Origin: Acanthaster planci
Lineage: Eukaryota; Echinodermata; Asteroidea; Valvatida; Acanthasteridae
Assembly (NCBI RefSeq): GCF_001949145.1
Contig: NW_019091434.1
Location: 988,668 to 1,044,837, forward strand
DNA: 56,170 bases
Reading direction: 5' to 3'
In this document: piece after piece, positions 45,831 to 55,300 of the stretch
Numbering within the stretch: the first letter of the stretch is position 1
Layout: each line of letters begins with the position of its first letter
Notes under the pieces: generated by a model
The model's database searches: none
The model's input: the letters and a program-made list of their open reading frames with translations, nothing else
Told to the model about the DNA's origin: nothing
Translations under genes and position numbers: made by a program

Positions 45831-46112
45831 ATGCTTCTTTTTCTATGAATCAAATAGTAGCATTTAAATGTTTTGTGCCACTGTTATCAATAGACGTTTA
45901 TAGTTGTCCAGCTGTTGAGGTTGTCATTTTGTACGCTACATTTCAAAGTCAGTGTCCAGTGGTATGAGTCAAACTAAGAATATAGTCAAAAATATTTATG
46001 TAGCAAACGTAGGACACAATCGGCGCCCACATCTTCCCAAAAGGCTTTTTTTCGTTTAAAGGTTATTAATTTTCTGAAGGTTGAAGGGAAATAAAGGAAG
46101 CGAATGGTGCAT

Positions 46113-46185
46113 GGGGCATTATCTCACACGCTAGAGCATTCACTTTGCATGCAAGAGGTACCGGGATCAATGTCCGGATCCTACG
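46113..46185 (+). pseudogene. tRNA-Ala-like pseudogene, unit 1
   Basis: It keeps the anticodon loop TTTGCAT and the T stem CCGGG/TCCGG, but the acceptor stem has at least two mismatches and the D arm has lost pairing (TCTC against GAGC). Confidence 0.7.
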
Positions 46186-46329
46186 TTGACTTATTTTGTC
46201 CTTCTATTGAAGAAAATTGTTTCTTTCAAAACTGGATTATGTAAAGACCGAAGAAACCTTTTTTCCATTCAAAGGACTTCGTTTCTCAAACTTTTCAAAA
46301 TTGAATTGTGTCAAAGCCGAAGGAAAAAG

Positions 46330-46393
46330 TGTAGGAGATTGGCTCGAGCTCGATTAGGAGAGTTATAGTATGGAATCAATTCCCGAATCTTTG
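46330..46393 (+). pseudogene. tRNA-Ala-like pseudogene, unit 2 (badly eroded)
   Basis: Only the start (GGAGATTGGCTCGAG) and the T-arm end (GGAATCAATTCCCG then AATCTT) can be aligned; the anticodon arm is gone. Confidence 0.4.
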
Positions 46394-46451
46394 TTCTTGT
46401 GTTTTGAAGACAACTGCTTCCGAATGTTTCAAATTCTATTTGAAAACGTGT

Positions 46452-46524
46452 GAGGGATAAGGTCACATGGTATAGCACTGTAGCTTTGCCGTGGCGAGGG
46501 GTGCCGGAAAGCACACCAGGACTA
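46452..46524 (+). pseudogene. tRNA-Ala-like pseudogene, unit 3
   Basis: GAGGGATAAGGTCACATGGT aligns with the acceptor and D arm, and TTTGCCG with the anticodon loop. The T arm is scrambled. Confidence 0.5.
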
Positions 46525-46603
46525 GTTTTCTTTTGAATGATTTTGTTTAGGAGTTTCTTTTCAGTGCTGAATTTTCTAAAAATAGACTCAGTCATACACG
46601 TGC

Positions 46604-46677
46604 ATGGGGAATTAATGGCAAAACGCTCGCTTACGCTTATAATGCGACAGGTACCAGGATCGTTACCCAGATCTAAA
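46604..46677 (+). pseudogene. tRNA-Ala-like pseudogene, unit 4
   Basis: It retains GGGGAATTAATGG, CGCTCGC and GCGACAGGTACCAGGATCGT, but an insertion disrupts the anticodon loop. Confidence 0.6.
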
Positions 46678-46771
46678 GAGACTTCTTTTTTTCCTTCGTT
46701 TGAAAAATGGGCATTGTACTGAAGAAAAATTTTCTTATAATAAAGCTGAAGAATACTGAAAAGAACCACGT

Positions 46772-46844
46772 GGGGGATTAGCTCAAATGGTAGAGCGCTT
46801 GCTTTGCATGCGAGAGGTACCGGGATCGATACCCGGATCTTCCA
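46772..46844 (+). tRNA. tRNA-Ala (anticodon TGC), the intact copy of the array
   Basis: The 73-base cloverleaf folds fully. The acceptor GGGGGAT pairs with ATCTTCC through two G-T wobbles, one of them G3-T70, the identity element for alanyl-tRNA synthetase. The D stem is GCTC/GAGC, the anticodon stem CTTGC/GCGAG with loop TTTGCAT, and the T stem CCGGG/CCCGG; the discriminator is A. The A box is normal. The T loop reads ATCGATA, so the B box is GGATCGATACC instead of GGTTCGANNCC. A TTTTT terminator lies at 46853. A54 and A60 are unusual for an elongator tRNA. It may be functional or a young pseudogene. Confidence 0.75.
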
Positions 46845-46915
46845 AAAGGGAATTTTTCTCTTGAAGGATTCCGTTTCTTAAAACTTTTAAAATTGATTCG
46901 ATAGTCTAAAAGCTG

Positions 46916-46989
46916 AAGAAAACGAGCTCAAAATGTAAAGCGCTCGCACTGCATGCGACAGGTACTGGGATCATTAGTCAGACCTTCAA
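46916..46989 (+). pseudogene. tRNA-Ala-like pseudogene, unit 6
   Basis: It keeps GAGCTCAAAATG, the anticodon arm CTCGCACTGCATGCGAC (anticodon TGC) and GGTACTGGGATCAT. The acceptor and T stems are broken. Confidence 0.65.
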
Positions 46990-47051
46990 AAACTTATTTG
47001 TTTCTTCTGTTGATGGAATTTGTTTCTAACAGTTTTTTTCGAAAACTGAAA

Positions 47052-47605
47052 TGTGGATCAACTCAAATGGTTCGCTCGTCGCCCAGCGACGGAACATGGC
47101 GCTGGGAAGGGCTGATTGCTTTATACTGTATTGTGTACGACCTGTAACTGCAAGGTTATTTAATTTTTGTTCCGATGGCAATGTTTTGGGAGGGGCAAAG
47201 TGATAGCAACATGGCGTTGGTACAGTCACAGTGCAGTAATTTATCCTCTCACGAAGTTTCACTGATCACGTGTCTTTTGGCGATAGGCCTATATTTCAAA
47301 TCATTGGTTATCTTGATCAATTTTTGATAAATGTATAAAGTGTAGTGAGAATATTTTCAGCAAAGAGGAAGAAAAAGACAAAATATGGAATTGATAACAG
47401 CCGCTTGTGTGACACATTGCGCGAGCTCGCCCACCTGACAAAAATTTACCCACAATGCTCTGAGCGTTGTTTGCTGTGACCCCGTGTGACGTATTTTACT
47501 CACTAAAGGCCATCAGTCCCCCCTGTTTGGGCGACGAGCGAACTCAAACGGTAGAGCGGTCGCTTTGCATGCGAGGGGTGCAAGGATCAATTCCCGTATC
47601 TTCTA
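47052..47605 (+). pseudogene. tRNA-Ala-like pseudogene, unit 7, split by a transposon
   Basis: The 5' part (47052-47070, GTGGATCAACTCAAATGG) and the 3' part (47543-47605, starting CTCAAACGGTAGAGC) belong to one unit cut within the D arm by the 472-bp element at 47071-47542. The anticodon loop TTTGCAT survives; the T stem does not pair well. Confidence 0.75.
47071..47542. mobile_element. 472-bp MITE inserted in a tRNA-like unit
   Basis: The ends are a perfect 15-bp inverted repeat, TTCGCTCGTCGCCCA at 47071-47085 and TGGGCGACGAGCGAA at 47528-47542. They are flanked by a 9-base near-identical duplication, CTCAAATGG at 47062-47070 and CTCAAACGG at 47543-47551. The interior has no convincing reading frame. 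A 9-base duplication is typical of Mutator-like elements (8 would point to hAT), so the superfamily is uncertain. The duplicated target is itself part of the tRNA D arm. Confidence 0.85.
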
Positions 47606-47691
47606 GAAACCTCTCTTTTTATAAAGAAATTTTTATGAACAGGTTTCAAAATTACAATTGTCTAAAAGCTAAAGAAAAATAGAGCAGAACG

Positions 47692-47767
47692 AGTAACAGA
47701 TTAGCTTCAATGGTGGAGCACTCGCTTAGCATGTGGGAAGCACCAAAATCAATGCCAAGATCTTCGA
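47692..47767 (+). pseudogene. tRNA-Ala-like pseudogene, unit 8
   Basis: CAGATTAGCTTCAATGGTGG aligns with the acceptor and D arm; the anticodon arm reads CTCGCTTAGCATGTGGG, so the anticodon has drifted. The T arm has degenerated. Confidence 0.6.
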
Positions 47768-47832
47768 GGGAGTTTTTTCGTTTCTTCATAGTTATTTCAA
47801 AACTGAATTAGTTGAAAAATGACATAAAAGTT

Positions 47833-47907
47833 GTAGGGGTTATATCAAATGGTACGGCGCACACTTTACATGCGAGAGACGCTGCTGTCGATACCCACCT
47901 CCTCCAA
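47833..47907 (+). pseudogene. tRNA-Ala-like pseudogene, unit 9
   Basis: GTAGGGGTTATATCAAATGG, then CACACTTTACATGCGAGAG, where the TGC anticodon has become TAC. GTCGATACCC keeps a B-box-like word, and TCCTCCA remains at the end. Confidence 0.6.
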
Positions 47908-47960
47908 GGATTTTTCTTCAAGGATTGGTTTCACACTTGGAAAGGGTAAAAATCAAACGC

Positions 47961-48032
47961 GTGGATGATCAGCTGGCTGGGGTGGTTGAGCGCTCGCTTT
48001 GCATGCGAGCGGGATCGATGGCCGAATATTTC
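47961..48032 (+). pseudogene. tRNA-Ala-like pseudogene, unit 10
   Basis: It keeps the anticodon arm CTCGCTTTGCATGCGAG perfectly, but the variable region is missing about six bases before CGGGATCGATGGCCG, so the T arm cannot form. Confidence 0.65.
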
Positions 48033-49287
48033 CGTTTCTCTTTGTTTATATGCAAGAGTCTGTATCGTATCGGGTACGATACCTAGAACTGTCCAGTTCC
48101 TTTTTTCGGTTTGGCAGAATCTGTTCTGGGGAATTATCGAGTCCAAATTGCCGACGTTCAAAAACCATATTCCATTAATATGTATACACAAAAATCCTGC
48201 AATCATCTGTGGGAAAAGTTAAAGTCAGAGAAACACGCTACCACCTCAATGAGCTTATTCGGTAAAAAGCAAGGTCATTCGGGAACAAAGTACGCGCGCG
48301 CTGCGTAGGGCCGCACTGATAGGGCAGACCACACACGCGTGTCCCAATGACCTCGGACGCGGTTAAGCATGCGCTGTTGGAATAGGGAACTGCCTCAATC
48401 GGCGCACATGCAGCATGGCAGGCGGGCAAATGTACTCGAGACACAAACCAAGATTTGTTACAACACACAAGAAAAAAAAATGAAAAGGGGACAGGGATGA
48501 GGTGGCACAAAGAATCCAGGACTCAACATATTGTTTTTATTTACACAAATTTCACAGCTTTTAATTTTTGTCAGAAAGTTCATGGTGTTATAAAGCTGAG
48601 TAAAAGTGAAATCCTAATTACTCATTTGCTTGTGGGTATTTTTTGCTTGATCAAACCAGCAACGGTTTGGCTAAAACTCATAATCCCAAGTAATCTCGTT
48701 AAGAGTATATCATAATTTATTTAGCCTATTTGGAATATTTACACAATCTGACGCCAACTACATATAGATTCATCAGGCGGAAATTGCTGCCAATTCTCTG
48801 TCTAAAAACTGTAAATTATTGATGGGTTAAAAGATTTATAGAAAGTGCTTCAAGACAAATATGTCAGAAGTTGGCTGTTTGCTTTGTCAAAAGTAGGTAG
48901 AATTCAGTAACAGAGGAGTCCTATTTAAACACAGGACACCTTTTAATGACAAATTATAGTTTGTTCTTAAGATTTAAAAAGGAACTAAAATACGCTGAAA
49001 AATAACAAGCTGAATTTGATTTTAAAAATTTAGTTTAAAATCTACCTTGGCAGACAATGAAATCAGTTAGTTGCAGCCCAAAGGGATACTATAGCACAAA
49101 TGTTTCTGATACAGCTTCTTTTGAAATCATGACAATATAAATCCTGGTCCAAGGTACTCCAATTTACATCTTCACAAATTATTAAGCTACAGTCCCACTG
49201 GATAAATATCCTTAACCTCACTTGAGAAAATGTAACTGTCATAGCGCAATTGTTAACCAACCCTGTTTGTTAAAGTGGATCATTTCT
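48033..49287. other. Spacer between the tRNA array and HSCB
   Basis: It contains an 8-bp hairpin at 48062-48082 (GTATCGTA/TACGATAC), a CpG-rich patch at 48288-48365 and the HSCB 3' untranslated region. No coding exon was recognised. Confidence 0.6.
48536..48541 (-). terminator. Possible poly(A) signal of HSCB
   Basis: AATAAA on the minus strand about 750 bases past the HSCB stop. Other A-rich signals nearer the stop cannot be excluded. Confidence 0.35.
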
Positions 49288-49382
49288 TCAAAAACTCTTC
49301 TCCAGTTTGTCCTTGACTTTGTCGTCTATGTTGGAAAAGTATTTCAGTCTCATCAGTATTTCCCTGGCCTGGGGATAGTTGC
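49288..49382 (-). CDS. HSCB: HSCB last exon (stop)
   Basis: The acceptor is tttttctcctcag. It encodes NYPQAREILMRLKYFSNIDD, KVKDKLEKSF and TGA, the counterpart of human EEAKEILTKMRYFSNIEEK. A 72-codon frame that overlaps it in another phase is a shadow. Confidence 0.95.
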
Positions 49383-52300
49383 CTGAGGAGAAAAAGAAAA
49401 AAAAAAGAAACTGAGAAATGTTTCATCTTTTCTGTTTTCTGATTCATGAGCAAACCAACTGTTCGCTGGGTGGATGAGCTATTGATTAAATACATCAAAA
49501 CTAACTAACAACAATTTAGATCAACAGACTGACAGACAGTCCCATGACTCAATGGATCCTGGATTAGAAATTTGATTAAATGCTGAGGAAAGCAGTGACC
49601 GAAAAACTTCAGATGGATAGCTAGTAAAATGGCCAGTTTCCAAGTGTTACTAAGGGAACAAATACTTACTTGGCTGTTCATAAATGTTCATTTACTAAGA
49701 CCAAATCAGGCACTAACAATGCCTGAACTGAAGACCAGGGACATCATCAGCGTCCACTCTTCTAAGCCAGTCTTAAATGTTCAAGACTGGTCACACCCAT
49801 ATTCATTCCCATTCATAAATACCTCTGAGTCATGAAGTCAGTAAAAGTTTTATTTTTTTTAAATAAAATTGTTAAAATAAGTTTTACAAAATATAACTTC
49901 CAACGATTTAATGCATTTCATTCAAACACCCCTCTAGCCATGTTGTGATATGTTCCTTGCACTAGTTGTCATAAATAATCTCCTTATATGGTGATTGGTG
50001 TGCATGTGGCGCACTCACACCGTGTGAGGTGGCGAACAGCCAGCAGGGGCTTTATCAACCATTTAATAATAATTTATTCACTTATAAATCCAAAATTTCA
50101 TATAGATATGTTCAAATGCGCGGTACAATGAAGACATTAAGCGTGGAACAATGAATACATATAAACATGGTTGAGCCGATGGCATAAAAGGGCGCCTCGG
50201 GCAGCCGCCAAACGACCCACATTCACCAACATCAGTAAAGGGGAGACAGTAAGAAGCAGTTACAGTTTTAGAGGTGGGAGGAAAACCCCAGAGGAATATT
50301 ACGGGTAAAACTCACGGAGTCAGGTAGGGACTGAAAACCCAATCCACAAGTGGACCGGGCCGGGAATCAAACCCGGGACCACAGAGGTAGAAGACGAGGA
50401 AAGAACTACCTTGCAAACCTGACTGCCAAGCCAAGCCAAGTGACAGGCTGTTACCCAATAGGAATGGAAAATGTTTCTTAGGTATTGATGAATCTTCATT
50501 TTACACGCACTGATTTAGGCCATGTCCAAATGTTGTGGCTGTGTCTGTGGCTGCATGGGAGCCACTGATTAGCAGCTGCAGCCACACATGCATGAATTAT
50601 ACCAAGCCATAGCCAGTTCAATCAGATGCTCACTTTAGAACACTGCCAAAGACTTTGGGTGTTTATGAAAGACTACCAAGGGTGTGAAGAGGAAACAGTG
50701 TGCTAGTGCTACATGCTGCCAGCTAACACAAGACAGAATGCTGCTGGAACAACCATGCGGTAGGACAGCTTCCCATGGTGACAGGGCCTTTGCTTGTGCC
50801 GCTCCACGTTTATGGAACAAATTGCCATTGGAGATTCAGGCAAGCGAGACTCTGTCACTATTTTCAAGGGAAGACTGAAAACCTTCCTTTTCAGCAGCAG
50901 TTTGTCCCTCTCATAGACCTATTCCACTACAGTCACTCACGGTGTCTCTGATCACTTCTGTGGATATAGGCACCTTTAACACTTTGATGACTGATTGATT
51001 GACATGATGTTCACTGTTAATGCAATGCAGTAATGCATGAAGCAAAGTGGAATCAATGGGCCTTTAACAGGGGAGGGTCTGGCATTTACAAAAAATAGGG
51101 TGGGGTGCCTAGCATTTACAAAAGGGAAGGGGACACCCAACCAGAGGAGGCCCAGAGTGGGGCCTCTTATCATAGTGGGCATCCCTGCCTTTAAAGCTAT
51201 TAAAAGGCCGTGTCACTGTGAAAGTGGACAAAGGAAAAGTTGTCTCCAAGAAAAAACATAAAAGGAATGAAAGGAGAGGATTATCTGGGTGCCCCCTCCC
51301 CCTTTCTGCTGCTGTTCAATCTCGGCATTCTGGCCTCTTTTTTTCCTGCTGCAGAGATGCCTGAGTTTGGGTACATCAAACCTCCCTTCTGTCTAAATTC
51401 CCTTTGCAGATACATGTACCCTACTTAACATACTTTTCTAAACATTCCTGTTTATTGGCTTTCAACAGTTAAACTCTCCATATTCCACTGAAGACACACA
51501 TCTTGATTTCGCGGAATTTTGATAGGTTCAGCTATGTAGAACCTGGCCACTACTGTAACGCTTGATTAGCCACGAGTATGTTACATGGTACATGTATTTG
51601 CAATGTTTTATATATTACCATGCACTCCAAACAGACCAAACCGTGTCAGAATCATTCTGAAAAGCACTTTATTCATAGTAACCGAAGTACTTTATGGTGG
51701 ATTCAGGAAAGGCGCGTACAAAAAGTTGAAATTATTAAAATCTGGTTATGAAGGGACTTGGGACAACTTACCTTCTGAGAAGGCTTGCGATAAATCCTTC
51801 AGGAAAGCTCCAAGTTTCACTGCAGGTCAACAACAGGAACAAGATAAAGAAAAAAGAAAGGCTGACATCAGATGGTGTTCCATGCAAAACAACACTGGGT
51901 CTACACGAAACCTGTCAATTCATCAAATTCAATGTTGGAAAGGAATGGCTGAGGAAAAATCAAATCGAATATAATACAGGCAATTCACAAGACAGTGCGC
52001 CACCAAGAGGTTGCCATGGGGAGGCCATTTTGCAAGTTAACGGTTGATAAAACCATGGCCAACTTGCTGCAATTTGCATTTGAGCTTATGTCAGTAAACT
52101 ACTTGGGCAAATTTTTCATAGATAGGGACATGCCACAAAATAGAAAGAAGAAATTAATAAAGTCCCACTTGTCTTATTTTCTTTGGGGGGGGTCGTCATA
52201 TGGTAGGATGGCTCTGTAGAGGTGCTGGTCACATGTCCCATCTTGCCATTCACTGGCTTTTTAGCATGTTTTTTTATACCCGTCATCTGATTGTTGTGTC

Positions 52301-55300
52301 ATGTCAAATGTTTTATGTACATGTTTTTAATGTATTAATTTTTTTTGTCTAGTTTTACAACAGCCAGTGGAAAAGTGTAATAAAATAAAAATAAATAAAA
52401 TGGAAAGGATTAACAAACACTGCTGTCCAGACTGCATCTTCAATGCTACTCTTCTTCCTTGACAAACAAATATCAGAAATAATTCGGTTCTCAATGCCCA
52501 GCCAGTGGATCGTTTGATCCGGTTGCCCTGTTAACCATTTTCTGCAATGTGCAGCAAGAAATGACCTTGCTGTGGCAACCTCACGGTGGCACATGGTAAT
52601 GTAAATCGAATGTGAATAAAGGAGTATTTGGACAAATAGTAAACAAGTGAACTTGGTATAGATGACCGAAGTGTGACGTCATTTAGAACCAGGAGGTGTA
52701 GTACATACGAAGTTGGTTCACACGCTGGTTCTCGCTCTAATGACTTTTATGCACATGCTTGTGCATTAACATATTCACTTTGGTACTCTATGGCAAGGAG
52801 CCAAGTTGAGTTGCAGCTTAGCACCTAGTTGAGTCCAGTTGAATCAAGTGAAGGCCATTTAAAAGTGAATATTTGTTCCTGTCCGTAACAGCAAAGATTT
52901 CTTCAGAAAGTTGGCATCCAGTGTTTTTGACTCAAGCCGAAATTATGACAGCTCTTTCTGTGTGGAAGGTAATAAGTTTTGCCTTCAAAATCAAGCTTTG
53001 GTAGCGGGTCTCCTCTTAGAATCGATCAGCATGCCTGTGTAAGCTTGTTCAATATTCAGTTCTTTTCATATCGCGATATCCGATATTATCTTGATGACGC
53101 CATTTTCCAGTCTTAAAATAAACACGACCGAAATCACCATTATGTCAAGAGCCACATTAAAAAAAAGGAAAAAAAAAGGAAAAAAAAGATGTAGACGCAT
53201 ATGTATTATTTGCACATTTAGAACTCTTATATGCTGGTGGAAAGCAAATTTCAACATGGAAATTGTGGACATTAATTTATCATATATCATATCATCGCAC
53301 AGTACAGAAAAAGCCATTTCCCGACACACATTAGCGGTAAAGTTTGCTAAATAAGGTAACCCCCAAAATGGACAGAGCACATGCGTGTTACTCGAGGGGC
53401 TACTGGTATTGACGCCCTCACCTCATTTCTAAGTCATCATTTATTTCTGATAAGTCGGCATGTTTCACTCAGTCCCTTTTCTACAAGACCACAAAAAATC
53501 CTTCTTGTAAGTCAACAATAACAATATCGCGCTTCGGTATTGGTTTCCTTTGCCACAGTTGCCTAGAAGCGTCAAGCGACAAGCCCCACACAGCTTGACT
53601 GATGCATGCACATGGTTGAGTACATCAATACCTGGGACCCCTCTTGCGCTACACGCATGCGCTCTGTGCATTTTGGGGGTCGCCTTATTGAACGAACTGA
53701 ACATGCAGGCCATTCTCCAATACTCGACTTCGTCTCCGTTCAGGCTTCAACTAGTTTTTTTACTAACCTGACTTTAAAGTTGTAAGCACAATAGCAAACT
53801 TGATAGTGGCACAAAACATCAAGTAAGATGCAAACGAGCCAAACATTACAGTTCTTCAATTTAATTGAAATGCTTCAGGCCCATAATCGGTCATGGGTTT
53901 TGGAGACGAAGCCTGAGATGGAGGCGAAGTTGAGTATTGGAAAACGGCCGTGTACGTATGCGGCCCGCGGGCACCGTATGACGATCTCGAGTCCCAAGTG
54001 AGAGAGCCGACGTAGCTGGAGTTTACTGTACAATACATTACACTGTTGGTTTGGCTCTGCCCCCTAAATACTTGTGAGACCCTTGCAGCTGCTGGGGCCA
54101 ACAGTGACTTTGTGGTTTGAGGTTTTCAATGGGGTATTTGTGTGGCCTAAATGCAGTAATGAAGGGCTCAACACGCGGTGCATTGACTTCCATATGTACA
54201 TGTACAGTACATCGTTTGGAGCTTATCGCAATAATTTTCAGCATATCAATTTGCACGATATCCAGATATGTGTTTTTACAAACAATAAAATGTCCGTTAT
54301 CAGCATCATATCAAAATATCGTGAAATATCATCATATCGAACAGGCTTAGGCCTGTGTGCACAAAACAAATCACGTTGACTTGCAGTGTGGTCCAGAGAG
54401 TAAGGACCAAGGCTATTCTTCTCACAGCTGTTATTCAGGCAGTTGAATGTTTGAGTCCACCAAGTATACTGACAGAGATGACCTACATGTGACCAACTGT
54501 TCACATTTTCATGGAAGTTGCACAACTGTCACAGCCAGTAATTATCAAAGCTGTTATTCTGCTGATAACACCTACATGTACACCTGATGAGGTGCAATAA
54601 TGCCATAAAAAGGATTCAAAGCTTGATGGCTTTGCAGGGTCATCAACAACCTGCTCCCTAAACCCCTGGACTTGTCTGGTTGCCTGACTACTGACCTGTA
54701 TTTTCCTCTCCTATCCTCCTCACTGTGGCGTCGTCATCAGTCTCGGCCAGCTCCTCGTTGGTTTCCATCACCTCCATCAGGAACCCTGGCTCAATTCCAG
54801 CATCGCCCTCCTCAATCGTCAGCCCATTCAGTTCCAGCTTCAAACACAGAGTAGCCAAAACAAAGCCAGAAAGTTCCAGTAATTATGCACTTTTGGAGGG
54901 AGCAGACTTTTGAGCAGTATAGATTGGGTAACCATGGGCATTGCCTGGGGAGAGGGTTGGCAAAAAAAGGGAAGAATACAAAAGAAAAAGAAAGGGGGGG
55001 AATAATAAAAAAGAGATGAATGGGGCTGAAAATCACCAATTTGCTCCAAAATTTGCCCCCTTCCTCTGTTAATGGTTTATCGATTCATTGCTGATGCTGA
55101 TGATAAAAGTATGTTACTCCTCCCCCCACCTCCTTGGCTTAGAAAAAAATCCTGGTCATGCCCATGCAGGTTCCTCAGTGCCTATGCTGGAGTCAGGAAA
55201 CTTTCAAATTAGGGCCAGATGTGAAATTAAACAGGCGCATGCTTGGGGTTGACCAGATCTCAGATTCCGTGGAGTGCAAAGACAGATATCGTCAAAACAT

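Larger units (their letters stand above)
46113..48032 (+). repeat. Tandem array of about ten tRNA-Ala-like units
   Basis: The anticodon arm (TTTGCATGCGAG), the word GAGGTACCGGGATC or variants, and the spacer (GAAGGATT, CGTTTCT, AAAACTTTTCAAAATTGA, CTAAAAGCTGAAGAAAA) recur in one orientation with a period of about 120-170 bp. Bodies start near 46113, 46330, 46452, 46604, 46772, 46916, 47052, 47692, 47833 and 47961. Between 46186 and 46329 two spacers sit side by side, as if one body was deleted. The copies keep their spacers, so they arose by tandem duplication of a genomic unit rather than by retroposition. Only the copy at 46772 is intact. Confidence 0.85.
49383..51771 (-). other. HSCB intron containing a SINE and a LINE fragment
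   Basis: Intron of 2.4 kb bounded by GTAAGT and tctcctcag. It holds a tRNA-derived SINE at about 50060-50440 and a LINE 3' fragment at about 50690-51012. Confidence 0.8.
51820..54695 (-). other. HSCB intron containing two MITE-like elements
   Basis: Intron of 2.9 kb bounded by GTCAGT and gacctgcag. It holds inverted-repeat elements at about 51975-52615 and at 53708-53949, and a purine run at 53158-53190. Confidence 0.8.

Noticed and set aside
46311-46769. 152-codon minus-strand frame, the longest in the window
   Set aside because: It runs through tRNA-like units and their spacers on the opposite strand, and has no protein resemblance.
48290-48420. Possible 5S rRNA fragment (GACCTCGGACGCGGTTAAGCA)
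   Set aside because: Only a short stretch recalls the 5S internal region; the rest of the gene and its promoter boxes do not align.
49629-49710. ATG AAC AGC CAA followed by GTAAGT (minus strand) as a first exon for the EF-hand gene
   Set aside because: The exon would end in phase 0, but the next exon needs phase 1, and the site lies inside an HSCB intron.
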